Of a DNA stretch of 64,000 nucleotides, positions 44,146 through 51,928 are shown piece after piece; position 1 is the first letter of the stretch, and the number at the start of each line of letters is the position of its first letter. The notes below the pieces were generated by a model. The model did not search any database. It saw only the letters and a program-made list of their open reading frames with translations, and had not been told where the DNA came from. A program made the translations under genes and the position numbers. This DNA is from Nitrospirota bacterium (GTDB lineage Bacteria; JACPQY01). Where the stretch lies: contig JACPAV010000010.1 in assembly GCA_016180645.1 (NCBI GenBank), forward strand, positions 44,490 to 108,489. The letters run 5' to 3'.

Positions 44146-45271
44146 GAGCGGCGGCGATCTTTTCGACCTCATCCACAAGGACGTCCACCATCTCCTCTTC
44201 CTTGATCTTGCGGACGAACTTGCCGTCTTTGACCAGCATGCCGACGCCCTTGCCTCCGGCGATGCCGACATCCGCCTCGCGCGCTTCACCCGGGCCGTTC
44301 ACCACGCACCCGAGCACCGCCACGTTGACCGGCTCCTGGATGTGGGCGAGGCGTTCTTCGAGTTCTTCCGAGAGCTTGAACAGGTCGATCTCGATGCGGC
44401 CGCACGTGGGGCAGGTAATGAGGTTGATGCCCCGCTCGCGAATCTTGAGCGCCTTCAGGATTTCGTAGGCCGCCTTCACTTCATGAACCGGGTCTTCCGT
44501 TAGCGAAACGCGGATGGTGTCTCCGATGCCTTCGAGAAGGAGGACGCCCATCGCGATGGCGGATTTGATGTGTCCCGCTTGTCCACGGCCGGCCTCCGTC
44601 AGCCCGAGGTGCAACGGGTAGTCGAGTGCGCTGGAAAGCTGCCTGTAGGCGTCGATCATCGTGAGCACGTCGGTGGATTTCACCGAAATCTTGATGTCCT
44701 GAAAACCGACGTCCTCAAGGATCCGAACGTTTCGGATCGCGCTTTCGACGAGGGCGGGGGCCGTCACTTTGAATTGATACTTTTGTAGGATGTCCTCCTC
44801 GAGCGAACCCGAGTTCACGCCGACCCGAATCGGCACGTGCGCCTCTTGGGCCGCCCGCACCACTTGCTTGAGCCGGTCGATCCCGCCGATGTTGCCCGGA
44901 TTAATCCGAATGCACTCCATCCCCTGCTCGATGGCTTTCAAGGCGAGCTTGTAGTGGAAATGGATGTCCGCCACCATTGGAATGCCGATTTCCTTCCGGA
45001 TGGAGCCGAGAACGTTGGCGGAATCCTCGTCCGGCACCGCCACCCGAACAATTTCGCAGCCGGCCTTTTCCAGCCGGTGAATTTGTTCGACGGTGGCCTT
45101 GACATCGGACGTATTTGTGGAGGTCATGGACTGCACGATGACCGGCGCGCCGCCGCCGATGAGGACGTTTCCAACCCGGATCTGCCGCGTTGCCCGGCGT
45201 GACCCCGCACTTGCGGCCGGCGGAGAAGCGGCGGGAACCATGGCTGGAGTCGGCTGTGGCCGTCCCATCAC
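44120..45271 (-). CDS. ispG: 4-hydroxy-3-methylbut-2-en-1-yl diphosphate synthase (GcpE)
   Basis: A 383-aa iron-sulfur enzyme of the MEP isoprenoid pathway, which would also feed polyprenyl carriers. The barrel has APVIVQSMTSTNTSDV, VADIHFHYKLAL, CIRINPGNIGG and VSLTEDPVHEV. The cluster cysteines are in CPTCGRIEIDLF and GCVVNGPGEA. ATG 45271 overlaps the cca stop by 4 nt and gives an N-terminal extension of ~25 residues, Ala/Pro-rich. The C-terminus lies in a short repeat. Confidence 0.94.
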   Translation of the reverse strand: MMGRPQPTPAMVPAASPPAASAGSRRATRQIRVGNVLIGGGAPVIVQSMTSTNTSDVKATVEQIHRLEKAGCEIVRVAVPDEDSANVLGSIRKEIGIPMVADIHFHYKLALKAIEQGMECIRINPGNIGGIDRLKQVVRAAQEAHVPIRVGVNSGSLEEDILQKYQFKVTAPALVESAIRNVRILEDVGFQDIKISVKSTDVLTMIDAYRQLSSALDYPLHLGLTEAGRGQAGHIKSAIAMGVLLLEGIGDTIRVSLTEDPVHEVKAAYEILKALKIRERGINLITCPTCGRIEIDLFKLSEELEERLAHIQEPVNVAVLGCVVNGPGEAREADVGIAGGKGVGMLVKDGKFVRKIKEEEMVDVLVDEVEKIAAARRSERVIK

Positions 45272-46605
45272 AGTCGGGGGAGCACCTGGGTTTTCAGATA
45301 GGTGAGGGCTTCATCCCGGGAGCGGAGGCGACCCTCGAGCTGGGCGGTCTCCACCTCTTCCAGAATGTCCTTGAAATTCGGCCCCGGCTCAAGGCCGATG
45401 GAGATGAGATCGTCGCCGGTGAGCAGCCGCGGCGGGCGGATTTCTTCTTCACCGAATTCCGCCAACTTCGCTTTGCAGAACTCGTGCATGGACAGGTCGC
45501 CATGACAAGCGAGGCAGTCGATCCGATGCAATTCGAGGTGTTCGGTGAAATTGTCCATTCGCAGGAAGCGTTTCAGAGTACTCTCGCGCATGTTCTTTGC
45601 ATCCTTGAACCGGAGGTGCTGGGCGACGAGATCGCAGATCTTCTCCCGCTCGTCGTTGGGAAACTTGAGTCGCCTCAGGATCTGGTCGGCCATTCGAGCG
45701 CCCACCTCCGTATGCCCGTCGAACCGAATTCGTTCCTTCACCTTGAAGGTGGGGGGTTTGCCCACGTCGTGCAGCAGGGCCCCGAAGGCGAGCGTTGCCG
45801 ACGGCTCCTTCAGTTGTCGAAGGAGGAGGAGCGTGTGGGTGTAGACATCCCCTTCAGGATGAAATTCCGGAGGCTGTTCGACGCCGATCATGGTTTCCAC
45901 TTCGGGCAGAACATAGTGTAGCACGCCGAAGTCCCGCATCAATTCGACGGCGGTCGCCGCCGGACCGTGCGTCATCATCTTGACGAGTTCGTCGCGGAGG
46001 CGCTCGGCGCTGACGTCCACACTGAGAGCCGCAAGCTCGCGCACGGCGGCGGCCGTTTCAGGATGAATGTCGAATCCCAGCCGGGCGGCGAACCGGAGAG
46101 CCCGCATGATCCGGAGGCGGTCCTCACGGAGACGCCCGCGCGCATCACCGATGGCGCGGATACATTTTGTATGGAGGTCCTTCTCGCCGCCGACAAAATC
46201 GTGAATCTTCTTCCCAATCGGATCGTAAAAAAGCCCGTTGATGGTGAAGTCCCGGCGGGAGGCATCCTCGCGGGGGTCCTGGGAGTAGTTCACGGCGTCC
46301 GGATGCCGTCCGTCCGCATAGGCTTCGTCTTTTCGGAACGTGGCGACCTCGTATTCGCCGTCCTCCTGGAGAACGAGGATGACGCCGAACTGTGCGCCGA
46401 CCGGCACGGTGCGTTCAAACAGCTTCATGATCTCATCCGGCGTGGCCGACGTGGCGATGTCGTACTGCTTGGGTTCGGTGATCGGAAGACCGAGGAGTTG
46501 GTCGCGGACGCATCCTCCCACGAGCAGGGCTTGATGCCCCTTTTCGCGCAATCGGCGGAGGATGCGGGAGGCGCCCTCGGGTATGCGATCAAGCATGGTC
46601 GGCAT
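45268..46605 (-). CDS. cca: CCA-adding enzyme/poly(A) polymerase-family nucleotidyltransferase with HD domain
   Basis: A 445-aa class II tRNA nucleotidyltransferase family member. The head domain has LLVGGCVRDQLLGLP, EDASRRDFTINGLFYD and RLREDRLRIMRALRFAARLGF. A C-terminal HD phosphohydrolase domain has GALLHDVGKPPTF and FDGHTEVGARM. The usual catalytic DxD reads QYD (PKQYDIATSATP): the first Asp is Gln. RRD of the flexible motif is present. ATG 46605 is used (46596 also possible); the frame to 46701 would overlap the divergent gene's start. It heads the operon with ispG. CCA-adding versus poly(A) polymerase cannot be separated by eye. Confidence 0.85.
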   Translation of the reverse strand: MPTMLDRIPEGASRILRRLREKGHQALLVGGCVRDQLLGLPITEPKQYDIATSATPDEIMKLFERTVPVGAQFGVILVLQEDGEYEVATFRKDEAYADGRHPDAVNYSQDPREDASRRDFTINGLFYDPIGKKIHDFVGGEKDLHTKCIRAIGDARGRLREDRLRIMRALRFAARLGFDIHPETAAAVRELAALSVDVSAERLRDELVKMMTHGPAATAVELMRDFGVLHYVLPEVETMIGVEQPPEFHPEGDVYTHTLLLLRQLKEPSATLAFGALLHDVGKPPTFKVKERIRFDGHTEVGARMADQILRRLKFPNDEREKICDLVAQHLRFKDAKNMRESTLKRFLRMDNFTEHLELHRIDCLACHGDLSMHEFCKAKLAEFGEEEIRPPRLLTGDDLISIGLEPGPNFKDILEEVETAQLEGRLRSRDEALTYLKTQVLPRL

Positions 46606-46662
46606 GGTATCAAATGGCCGCGGGGCACTCAAACTGGACTTCGTGTCACGCACGGAAACGGT

Positions 46663-46691
46663 TTGACGGGATGGAATCGGGGACGTAATCT
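46663..46691 (+). promoter_or_regulatory. promoter of the wax ester synthase gene
   Basis: TTGACG (46663-46668), 17-bp spacer, TAATCT (46686-46691), then 8 nt to ATG 46700. The -10 is weak, but the spacing is the same near-leaderless pattern seen at other genes. Confidence 0.4.
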
Positions 46692-46699
46692 CCCCCTTC

Positions 46700-48139
46700 A
46701 TGGCGGACTACGACCGGCTCTCGGGAATGGACTTTTCGTTTCTCAAGCTGGAAACGGCCAACACCCACATGCACGTCGGGGCGTGTTCCGTCTTCGCGGC
46801 CGGTCCGCTTCGCAAGAAACGGGGAGGCTTGGATGAGGGGCGCCTGACCCGGGCGGTGGAATCGCGACTTCACATGGTCCCTCGATTTCGGCAGAAGCTG
46901 GCCTGGATTCCGGTGGAAGGGCGCCCGGTTTGGGTGGACGACCGCAACTTCAACATTCACTACCACATCCGTTTCACGGCCCTGCCCGCGCCCGGCACCG
47001 ATGAGCAGTTGAAGACGCTGGCCGGACGGGTCATGTCCCAGGCCCTCGACCGTTCCAAACCGCTCTGGGAAATGTGGTTCGTGGACGGGCTGAAAGGAAA
47101 CCGCCTTGCGGTTATCAACAAGGCCCATCACTGCATGGTGGATGGTATCTCGGGGATCGACCTCGCCTCTGTGCTGATGGAAACTTCGCCGGAACCGGCG
47201 CCCGTGCCCGACCCCGAGCCGTGGACGCCCCGCACAGAGCCTCGACCGATGAAGCTTCTCGCCGATTACGTGAAAAGGCGCGCGCTGACGCCTGTGGAGA
47301 CGGCTCGAGGCCTCAGATCCTTTGTGCGGCAACCGGTCCAAACCATCGAACGCACCCGGAAGAATCTTCGCGCGTTGGGAGCGGCTCTTGCGCCCGGACT
47401 CCACCTCCCGCCCCGGACCCCTTTCAATGCGGCGATCGGTCCGCATCGGAGAATCGAATGGGTCCAAACCGATCTCAACGATTTCAAGGCCATCAAGAAC
47501 GCTCTGGGTGGAACGGTCAACGATGCGGTGCTCGGGGTGGTCAGCGGGGCGCTCCGGGGATTCCTGGCCCATCGCGGCGAAAAAATCTCCGGAATTCAGT
47601 TGCGGGCGATGGTCCCGGTGAGCGTTCGTGATGAAAGCGAGCGAGGCACCATGGGGAACCACGTGGCCTCCATGCTCGCGGAACTCCCCGTGGGCGATCC
47701 GGATCCGCGCAAGCGATTGGAGACCGTTCAGCAGGCCATGGGGAAGCAAAAGGAGTCCAAGAATGCGCTGGGGGCGAAAACGATCAGCCGCCTGGCCGAA
47801 TGGGCATTTCCCAACCTGGCCGCACAGGCTGCCCGACTGCAGATCGAGAGGCTTCCGTTCAACCTCGTCGTCACCAACGTGCCGGGGCCGCAGTTTCCCC
47901 TCTACTTTCAGGGGGCGGAGCTGAAAGGGGTTTACCCGCTCATGCCGCTCGCCCAGGGGTTGGGTCTCGGTGTGGCGCTGGTCAGCTATAACGGATCGCT
48001 ATTCTTCGGACTCACCGCCGATTGGGACGTCATGCCCGATCTCGCGGTCCTTGCCGATTGCATTCAAGACTCAACGCAGGAACTGCTCGCGGTCGCAACG
48101 GGGAAAGCCGGGTCCACCGAGCGGCATAAGCACCGCTGA
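46700..48139 (+). CDS. wax ester synthase/diacylglycerol O-acyltransferase (WS/DGAT)
   Basis: A 479-aa bifunctional acyltransferase making wax esters or triacylglycerols from acyl-CoA. The catalytic motif HHxxxDG is intact as NKAHHCMVDGISG. Other family blocks are RLSGMDFSFLKLET near the start, NDAVLGVVSGALRGFL, GNHVASMLAELPVGDPDP and NLVVTNVPGPQFPLYFQGAEL. This implies neutral-lipid storage. It is followed without a gap by rmlD. Confidence 0.9.
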   Translation: MADYDRLSGMDFSFLKLETANTHMHVGACSVFAAGPLRKKRGGLDEGRLTRAVESRLHMVPRFRQKLAWIPVEGRPVWVDDRNFNIHYHIRFTALPAPGTDEQLKTLAGRVMSQALDRSKPLWEMWFVDGLKGNRLAVINKAHHCMVDGISGIDLASVLMETSPEPAPVPDPEPWTPRTEPRPMKLLADYVKRRALTPVETARGLRSFVRQPVQTIERTRKNLRALGAALAPGLHLPPRTPFNAAIGPHRRIEWVQTDLNDFKAIKNALGGTVNDAVLGVVSGALRGFLAHRGEKISGIQLRAMVPVSVRDESERGTMGNHVASMLAELPVGDPDPRKRLETVQQAMGKQKESKNALGAKTISRLAEWAFPNLAAQAARLQIERLPFNLVVTNVPGPQFPLYFQGAELKGVYPLMPLAQGLGLGVALVSYNGSLFFGLTADWDVMPDLAVLADCIQDSTQELLAVATGKAGSTERHKHR

Positions 48140-49018
48140 ATGAGGGTCCTCATTCTGGGCGGGCGCGGCCAGCTCGGCACCGCGCTGACCGATCTTCTGA
48201 AAGAGCGGGAAAATGGAAACTGCCACTCCGCGACTTCCGCCGAAGCCGATCTCCGAAAACCTGAAACCCTAAGGGACACGGTTGGCCGGTTCAGACCGGA
48301 CGTCGTGATCAACACGGCGGCGTACAATTTTGTGGATCGCGCGGAGCAGGAGGTCAGGGAGGCTTTCATGACGAATGCCGTGGGCGTGCGCGAACTGGCG
48401 GTTGTATGCCGCGACGCGGGCGCCGTATTGATCCATTGCAGTACCAATTACGTCTTCGACGGACGCAAAAAAACGCCCTACGGAGAGTCGGACGCTCCGA
48501 ACCCTTTATGCGTCTACGGGCTCTCCAAACTGGCGGGCGAAGTCATGGTGGCGCGGACGTGGGAAAAGCATTTCATCGTTCGATCAAGCGGGTTGTACGG
48601 CACGGCCCGCTCCGACCGCATCAAGAAGAACTTTGTCGAACAAATGTTGGCCCGGACCGGGGAGCAGGCCGAAGTACGGGTTGTGCGGGACCAACGGTGC
48701 ACCCCCACCTACTGCCGTGATCTGGCGGGGGCGTTGCTCCGCCTGGCTGCATCCCGCCGATACGGGCTCTATCACATTACGAACGGTGGTGCTTGCTCGT
48801 GGGCCGAATTTGCCCGGGAAATCTTCCGGCAATCGGGAAAAAAGATTCGCGTGAAGGGAGTTCTGACCGCTGCTTTCCCGACCGCGGCTGAACGGCCCCG
48901 CAATACGGTTCTCGCCAATAGAAATTTCAGACGAGCGGGGTTCACGCCCTTGAGGGATTGGCAGGCGGCGCTGGCGGACTATCTGAAAAATCGTCCGAGC
49001 GGGTCCACTCAGACGTAG
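48140..49018 (+). CDS. rmlD: dTDP-4-dehydrorhamnose reductase-like SDR
   Basis: A 292-aa extended SDR. LILGGRGQLGTAL is the NAD(P)-binding Gly motif, followed by DVVINTAAYNFVDRAE, STNYVFDGRKKTPYGE and the catalytic YGLSKLAGE. RmlD makes dTDP-L-rhamnose, a sugar fitting the glycan genes in this window, including the rhamnosyltransferase-like DUF1972 gene. The ATG follows the WS/DGAT stop directly, so they share a transcript although their pathways differ. The partner genes rmlA-C are not in the window. Confidence 0.85.
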   Translation: MRVLILGGRGQLGTALTDLLKERENGNCHSATSAEADLRKPETLRDTVGRFRPDVVINTAAYNFVDRAEQEVREAFMTNAVGVRELAVVCRDAGAVLIHCSTNYVFDGRKKTPYGESDAPNPLCVYGLSKLAGEVMVARTWEKHFIVRSSGLYGTARSDRIKKNFVEQMLARTGEQAEVRVVRDQRCTPTYCRDLAGALLRLAASRRYGLYHITNGGACSWAEFAREIFRQSGKKIRVKGVLTAAFPTAAERPRNTVLANRNFRRAGFTPLRDWQAALADYLKNRPSGSTQT

Positions 49019-50220
49019 CCAATTCGGGTCACGAACCGCATCGGGCAGAATTCAAAGCAGCCTTCGGGATCGAGCGCCTTCAGGGCAAGCGAGAAATCCA
49101 ATTTTCGGCGCATCCCGCGCGTGCGCTTCTCCCGGCCGCAGACCACAAATACCGGAATCCCACGGGCGCGTGCCCGTCGTGCGATGGCGAGGGTTCCGAC
49201 CTTGTTCACGATTCCTTGTCCGGGCACGACGGCATCTGCCCCAACAAGGACCACATCCACTTTGCGGAGAGCGGCATCGACGTCCGTATCCGCAACACGG
49301 TGGACCTCGATTGCTTCTGCGTGGAGCATCGCTTGTGTTCGACGCCCCTCGCCCAGGGGATACGAATCCGTGGCGAAGACGTGCGATGGCCGGAGATAGC
49401 GGAGGGCGGAGAGAACGGTCGACGAGTAACTGTGAGTCAGGATGGCGCCGGCTCGGGCGAGACCAGGGGGGAACCCAATTGCGGCGCGACTTGGAGCTTC
49501 GAGCGAAATCGGTACCCGACGCCTGTCATTCGCAGGCCTAAAGCCTGCGCCTACCGCGGATTCAGTTTCTAGGTAGCCGCGGGCTTTAGCCCGCGCCGCT
49601 CGGTGGGCAGCCGCTCCGATTCCGGGCATGAGCGGCCGGGCCGCAGCGAGGGTGACCGCAGCCATTTGCCGACATGCCAGGTGCTTTCCTGGAATCCCGC
49701 CGATGAGCGTGCTTGCCTCGTGCGCCAATTCCGCCGCGCCGTGGCTCCGATCATGGGCCAGCCGTCGAACCCCACGGAAGATCTTCCGGTCCAGACCACG
49801 GGGAACGCCGGAGTAGGGCGGAAAGACTCGCCTGAATCCATCCACGAATCGAGGTGGAGTCCTGAGTGACTCCAATTCACGAGGCCGCACCCATCGGTAC
49901 CCGATGTTCTCTGAATTCAGTCGAACGCGACGGGTGCTCGTCCGGAACAAGTAGGGCGTGATGACCCAATTCACTCCAAAGGAATTGTCTCGCGCCGTCA
50001 TGGGCCGTCCCTTTTGCACGAGAGTCAAATCGTCCGCTGTCAGCCCGGTTTCCTCGTAGATCTCCACGTAGACTTGGACGTCCTCCGGGAATTCGACCGT
50101 TCCGCTGACGCCCGCCCAATAGCCCGGGTACGTTCCGATCCGGCGGCTTCGTTGGAGAACAAGGATCCTCCCCCGGTTCTCCAGGAAGGCGGTTACCACG
50201 CGCTGGTTCCGGAATTTCAT
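49009..50220 (-). CDS. NUDIX domain fused to eIF2B-like (ribose-1,5-bisphosphate isomerase-type) domain
   Basis: A 403-aa fusion. Residues 1-130 form a NUDIX-like domain (VVTAFLENRGRILVLQRS, GYWAGVSGTVEF); its NUDIX box reads GTVEFPEDVQVYVEIYEETG and is two residues shorter than GX5EX7REUXEEXGU, so hydrolase activity is doubtful. Residues ~155-400 resemble eIF2B alpha/beta/delta-type isomerases: AGAILTHSYSSTVL, DVVLVGADAVVPGQGIVNKVGTLAIA. In between, a REP palindrome is read through in frame. The 3' end overlaps rmlD by 10 nt. Function is unclear; sugar-phosphate isomerase is one option. Confidence 0.75.
   Translation of the reverse strand: MKFRNQRVVTAFLENRGRILVLQRSRRIGTYPGYWAGVSGTVEFPEDVQVYVEIYEETGLTADDLTLVQKGRPMTARDNSFGVNWVITPYLFRTSTRRVRLNSENIGYRWVRPRELESLRTPPRFVDGFRRVFPPYSGVPRGLDRKIFRGVRRLAHDRSHGAAELAHEASTLIGGIPGKHLACRQMAAVTLAAARPLMPGIGAAAHRAARAKARGYLETESAVGAGFRPANDRRRVPISLEAPSRAAIGFPPGLARAGAILTHSYSSTVLSALRYLRPSHVFATDSYPLGEGRRTQAMLHAEAIEVHRVADTDVDAALRKVDVVLVGADAVVPGQGIVNKVGTLAIARRARARGIPVFVVCGREKRTRGMRRKLDFSLALKALDPEGCFEFCPMRFVTRIGYV
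49531..49595. repeat. REP-like double palindrome inside the NUDIX-eIF2B gene
   Basis: Hairpins CGCAGGC/GCCTGCG (49531-49549) and CGCGGGC/GCCCGCG (49578-49595) are joined by CCTACC...GGTAGCC. The right half matches the REP at 34499-34518 in stem sequence. On the minus strand it is translated as an Ala/Arg/Gly-rich stretch without a stop. Confidence 0.8.
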
Positions 50221-50253
50221 CGGTGATTCGTGTCCAAATGACGGCCCCTACTG

Positions 50254-50259
50254 TACAAT
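50254..50259 (+). promoter_or_regulatory. -10 box of mlaE
   Basis: TACAAT (five of six consensus) is followed by exactly 6 nt and ATG 50266. The -35 region is poor (TGTCCA 50231-50236). Predicted +1 equals the start codon. Confidence 0.55.
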
Positions 50260-50265
50260 GCCCCG

Positions 50266-51066
50266 ATGGCTTCGGGAAACGGCGTTCTCCCTTCCATGGT
50301 CCGCACGAGGCTGATCAGGCCTCTCAATGAGAATCTCGCCGGTCTGGGTGGGTACGTGATGCTTCTCTCCAGCGTTCTCCGCCTGACCGTCAAGCGACCG
50401 TTCCGGTTTCGCCTCCTCCTCCAGCACATGGAATTCATCGGCGTGCAATCCTGGTTCATCATTCTCCTCACGGGAACGTTTACCGGAATGGTGTTCGCCC
50501 TCCAAACCTACAAGGGATTCGCAAAGTTCGGGAGCGAGGCGCTGGTCGGCGCGATTTCCATGCTGGCCATGACGCGCGAGCTGTCGCCGGTGTTCACGGC
50601 GGTCATGATCACCGCGCGGGCCGGCTCGGCGATGGCGGCGGAACTGGGGACGATGCGTGTGACCGAGCAGATCGACGCCCTCCACACGATGGCGGTCAAT
50701 CCCGTCCACTACCTGCTCGTCCCGCGCATTCTGGCCACCACCCTCATGGCCCCCTTTCTGACCGTCCTGTTCGATTTTGTCGGAGCGATCGGATGTTATT
50801 TTGTCGCCGTCATGCTGTTGGGGATCGATCCGGGCGACTTCACGGGACGCATTCTCGAAGTGGTGAAAGTCGGCGACGTGTTTCAAGGTCTTTTCAAAGG
50901 GCTCATCTTTGGATTCCTCCTGAGCTCGATCGGATGCTACAAGGGGTTTCATTCGGAGGGGGGAGCGAAGGGCGTGGGCAATGCGACCGTGCAAGGGGTC
51001 GTGCTCGCCTGCATTACGATCCTTGTCGGCGACTACTTTCTGACTGCGCTCATGTTCAGGGCGTGA
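50266..51066 (+). CDS. mlaE: MlaE-family ABC transporter permease
   Basis: A 266-aa integral membrane permease for MCE-type lipid transport. The core sequence TGTFTGMVFALQTYKGF, REL...ITARAGSAMAAELGTMRVTEQIDAL and VPRILATTLMAPFLTVL is characteristic of MlaE/YrbE. Five to six helices. It works with the ATPase and MCE protein downstream to move phospholipids between the inner and outer membranes. First gene of the cluster, with its own promoter. Confidence 0.93.
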   Translation: MASGNGVLPSMVRTRLIRPLNENLAGLGGYVMLLSSVLRLTVKRPFRFRLLLQHMEFIGVQSWFIILLTGTFTGMVFALQTYKGFAKFGSEALVGAISMLAMTRELSPVFTAVMITARAGSAMAAELGTMRVTEQIDALHTMAVNPVHYLLVPRILATTLMAPFLTVLFDFVGAIGCYFVAVMLLGIDPGDFTGRILEVVKVGDVFQGLFKGLIFGFLLSSIGCYKGFHSEGGAKGVGNATVQGVVLACITILVGDYFLTALMFRA

Positions 51067-51071
51067 TACTA

Positions 51072-51113
51072 TGCGGTCGGCAATTGGGAGTGCATGCTAT
51101 TGAGGCGACCGCA
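51072..51113. terminator. hairpin between mlaE and mlaF
   Basis: TGCGGTCG (51072-51079) pairs with CGACCGCA (51106-51113) around a 26-nt loop. No U-run follows. It may slow or end transcription, since mlaF has its own -10. Confidence 0.35.
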
Positions 51114-51156
51114 AGTACTACGAGGATGAAGAATAGAACAACAAGGAGCTCGTTAG

Positions 51157-51162
51157 TAAAAT
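51157..51162 (+). promoter_or_regulatory. -10 box of mlaF
   Basis: TAAAAT (five of six) ends 7 nt before ATG 51170. An AAGGAG lies further upstream (51142-51147), too far to be the ribosome binding site of this ATG. Confidence 0.45.
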
Positions 51163-51169
51163 CACACGA

Positions 51170-51922
51170 ATGGCCTTCGTCGAAATCCGCGACCTGACCA
51201 AGAGTTTTCACGCTCACACCGTGCTGAAGGGCGTCAACCTGGACATTGAGAAAGGGAAGACGACGGTGATCCTCGGCCAGAGCGGATGCGGCAAGAGCGT
51301 ATTGGTCAAGCACATCATCGGACTGCTCAAACCGGAGCGTGGAAAGGTTCGCGTGGATGGCCACGATGTGACCACCTGTTCGGAAAAAGAAATGACCGAG
51401 GTGCTCAAGCGGTTTGGAATGCTGTTCCAATTCGCAGCCCTCTTCGACTCCCTTACGGTGGCGGAAAACGTCGGCTTTGCACTCAAGGAGCACACGACCA
51501 TGGGAGTCGAAGAGATCGAAAAGATCGTGGCAAAGAAGCTGGCCCAAGTGGGGCTCAAGGGCGTTGAAGATCTGTTTCCGGCGGAACTTTCGGGCGGCAT
51601 GCGCAAGCGGGTGGGGTTGGCCCGGGCGCTCTCCATGGACCCGGACATCGTGATTTTCGACGAGCCGACATCGGGTCTCGATCCCATCACGTCGGCCAAC
51701 ATCGATGAGCTGATCCGCTCCGTGCAGAAGGAGCTTGGGCTGACGGCGATTGTGATCACCCACGACGTGGCTTCGAGCTACGGCATCGGCGACCACATAG
51801 CGCTCCTGCATGAAGGCCGGGTCGTTGAACAAGGCACACCCAAAGATATTCAGCATTCGCCGAACCCCATCGTGCAGCAGTTCATTCATCGGCGCGTCGA
51901 GGGTCCCATCCAGATCCACTGA
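51170..51922 (+). CDS. mlaF: MlaF-family ABC transporter ATPase
   Basis: A 250-aa ABC ATPase. Walker A GQSGCGKSVLVKHIIGL, Q-loop MLFQFAALFDSLTV, signature LSGGMRKRVGLARAL, Walker B IVIFDEPTSGLDP and H-loop VITHDVAS are all present. FQFAALFDS is typical of MlaF rather than generic importers. It powers the MlaE permease. Spaced 103 bp from mlaE, 6 bp from mlaD. Confidence 0.93.
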   Translation: MAFVEIRDLTKSFHAHTVLKGVNLDIEKGKTTVILGQSGCGKSVLVKHIIGLLKPERGKVRVDGHDVTTCSEKEMTEVLKRFGMLFQFAALFDSLTVAENVGFALKEHTTMGVEEIEKIVAKKLAQVGLKGVEDLFPAELSGGMRKRVGLARALSMDPDIVIFDEPTSGLDPITSANIDELIRSVQKELGLTAIVITHDVASSYGIGDHIALLHEGRVVEQGTPKDIQHSPNPIVQQFIHRRVEGPIQIH

Positions 51923-51928
51923 TCCATC

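Noticed and set aside
45967..46836. 289-codon plus-strand frame across cca and the WS/DGAT start
   Set aside because: Antisense to the conserved head domain of the CCA-adding enzyme.
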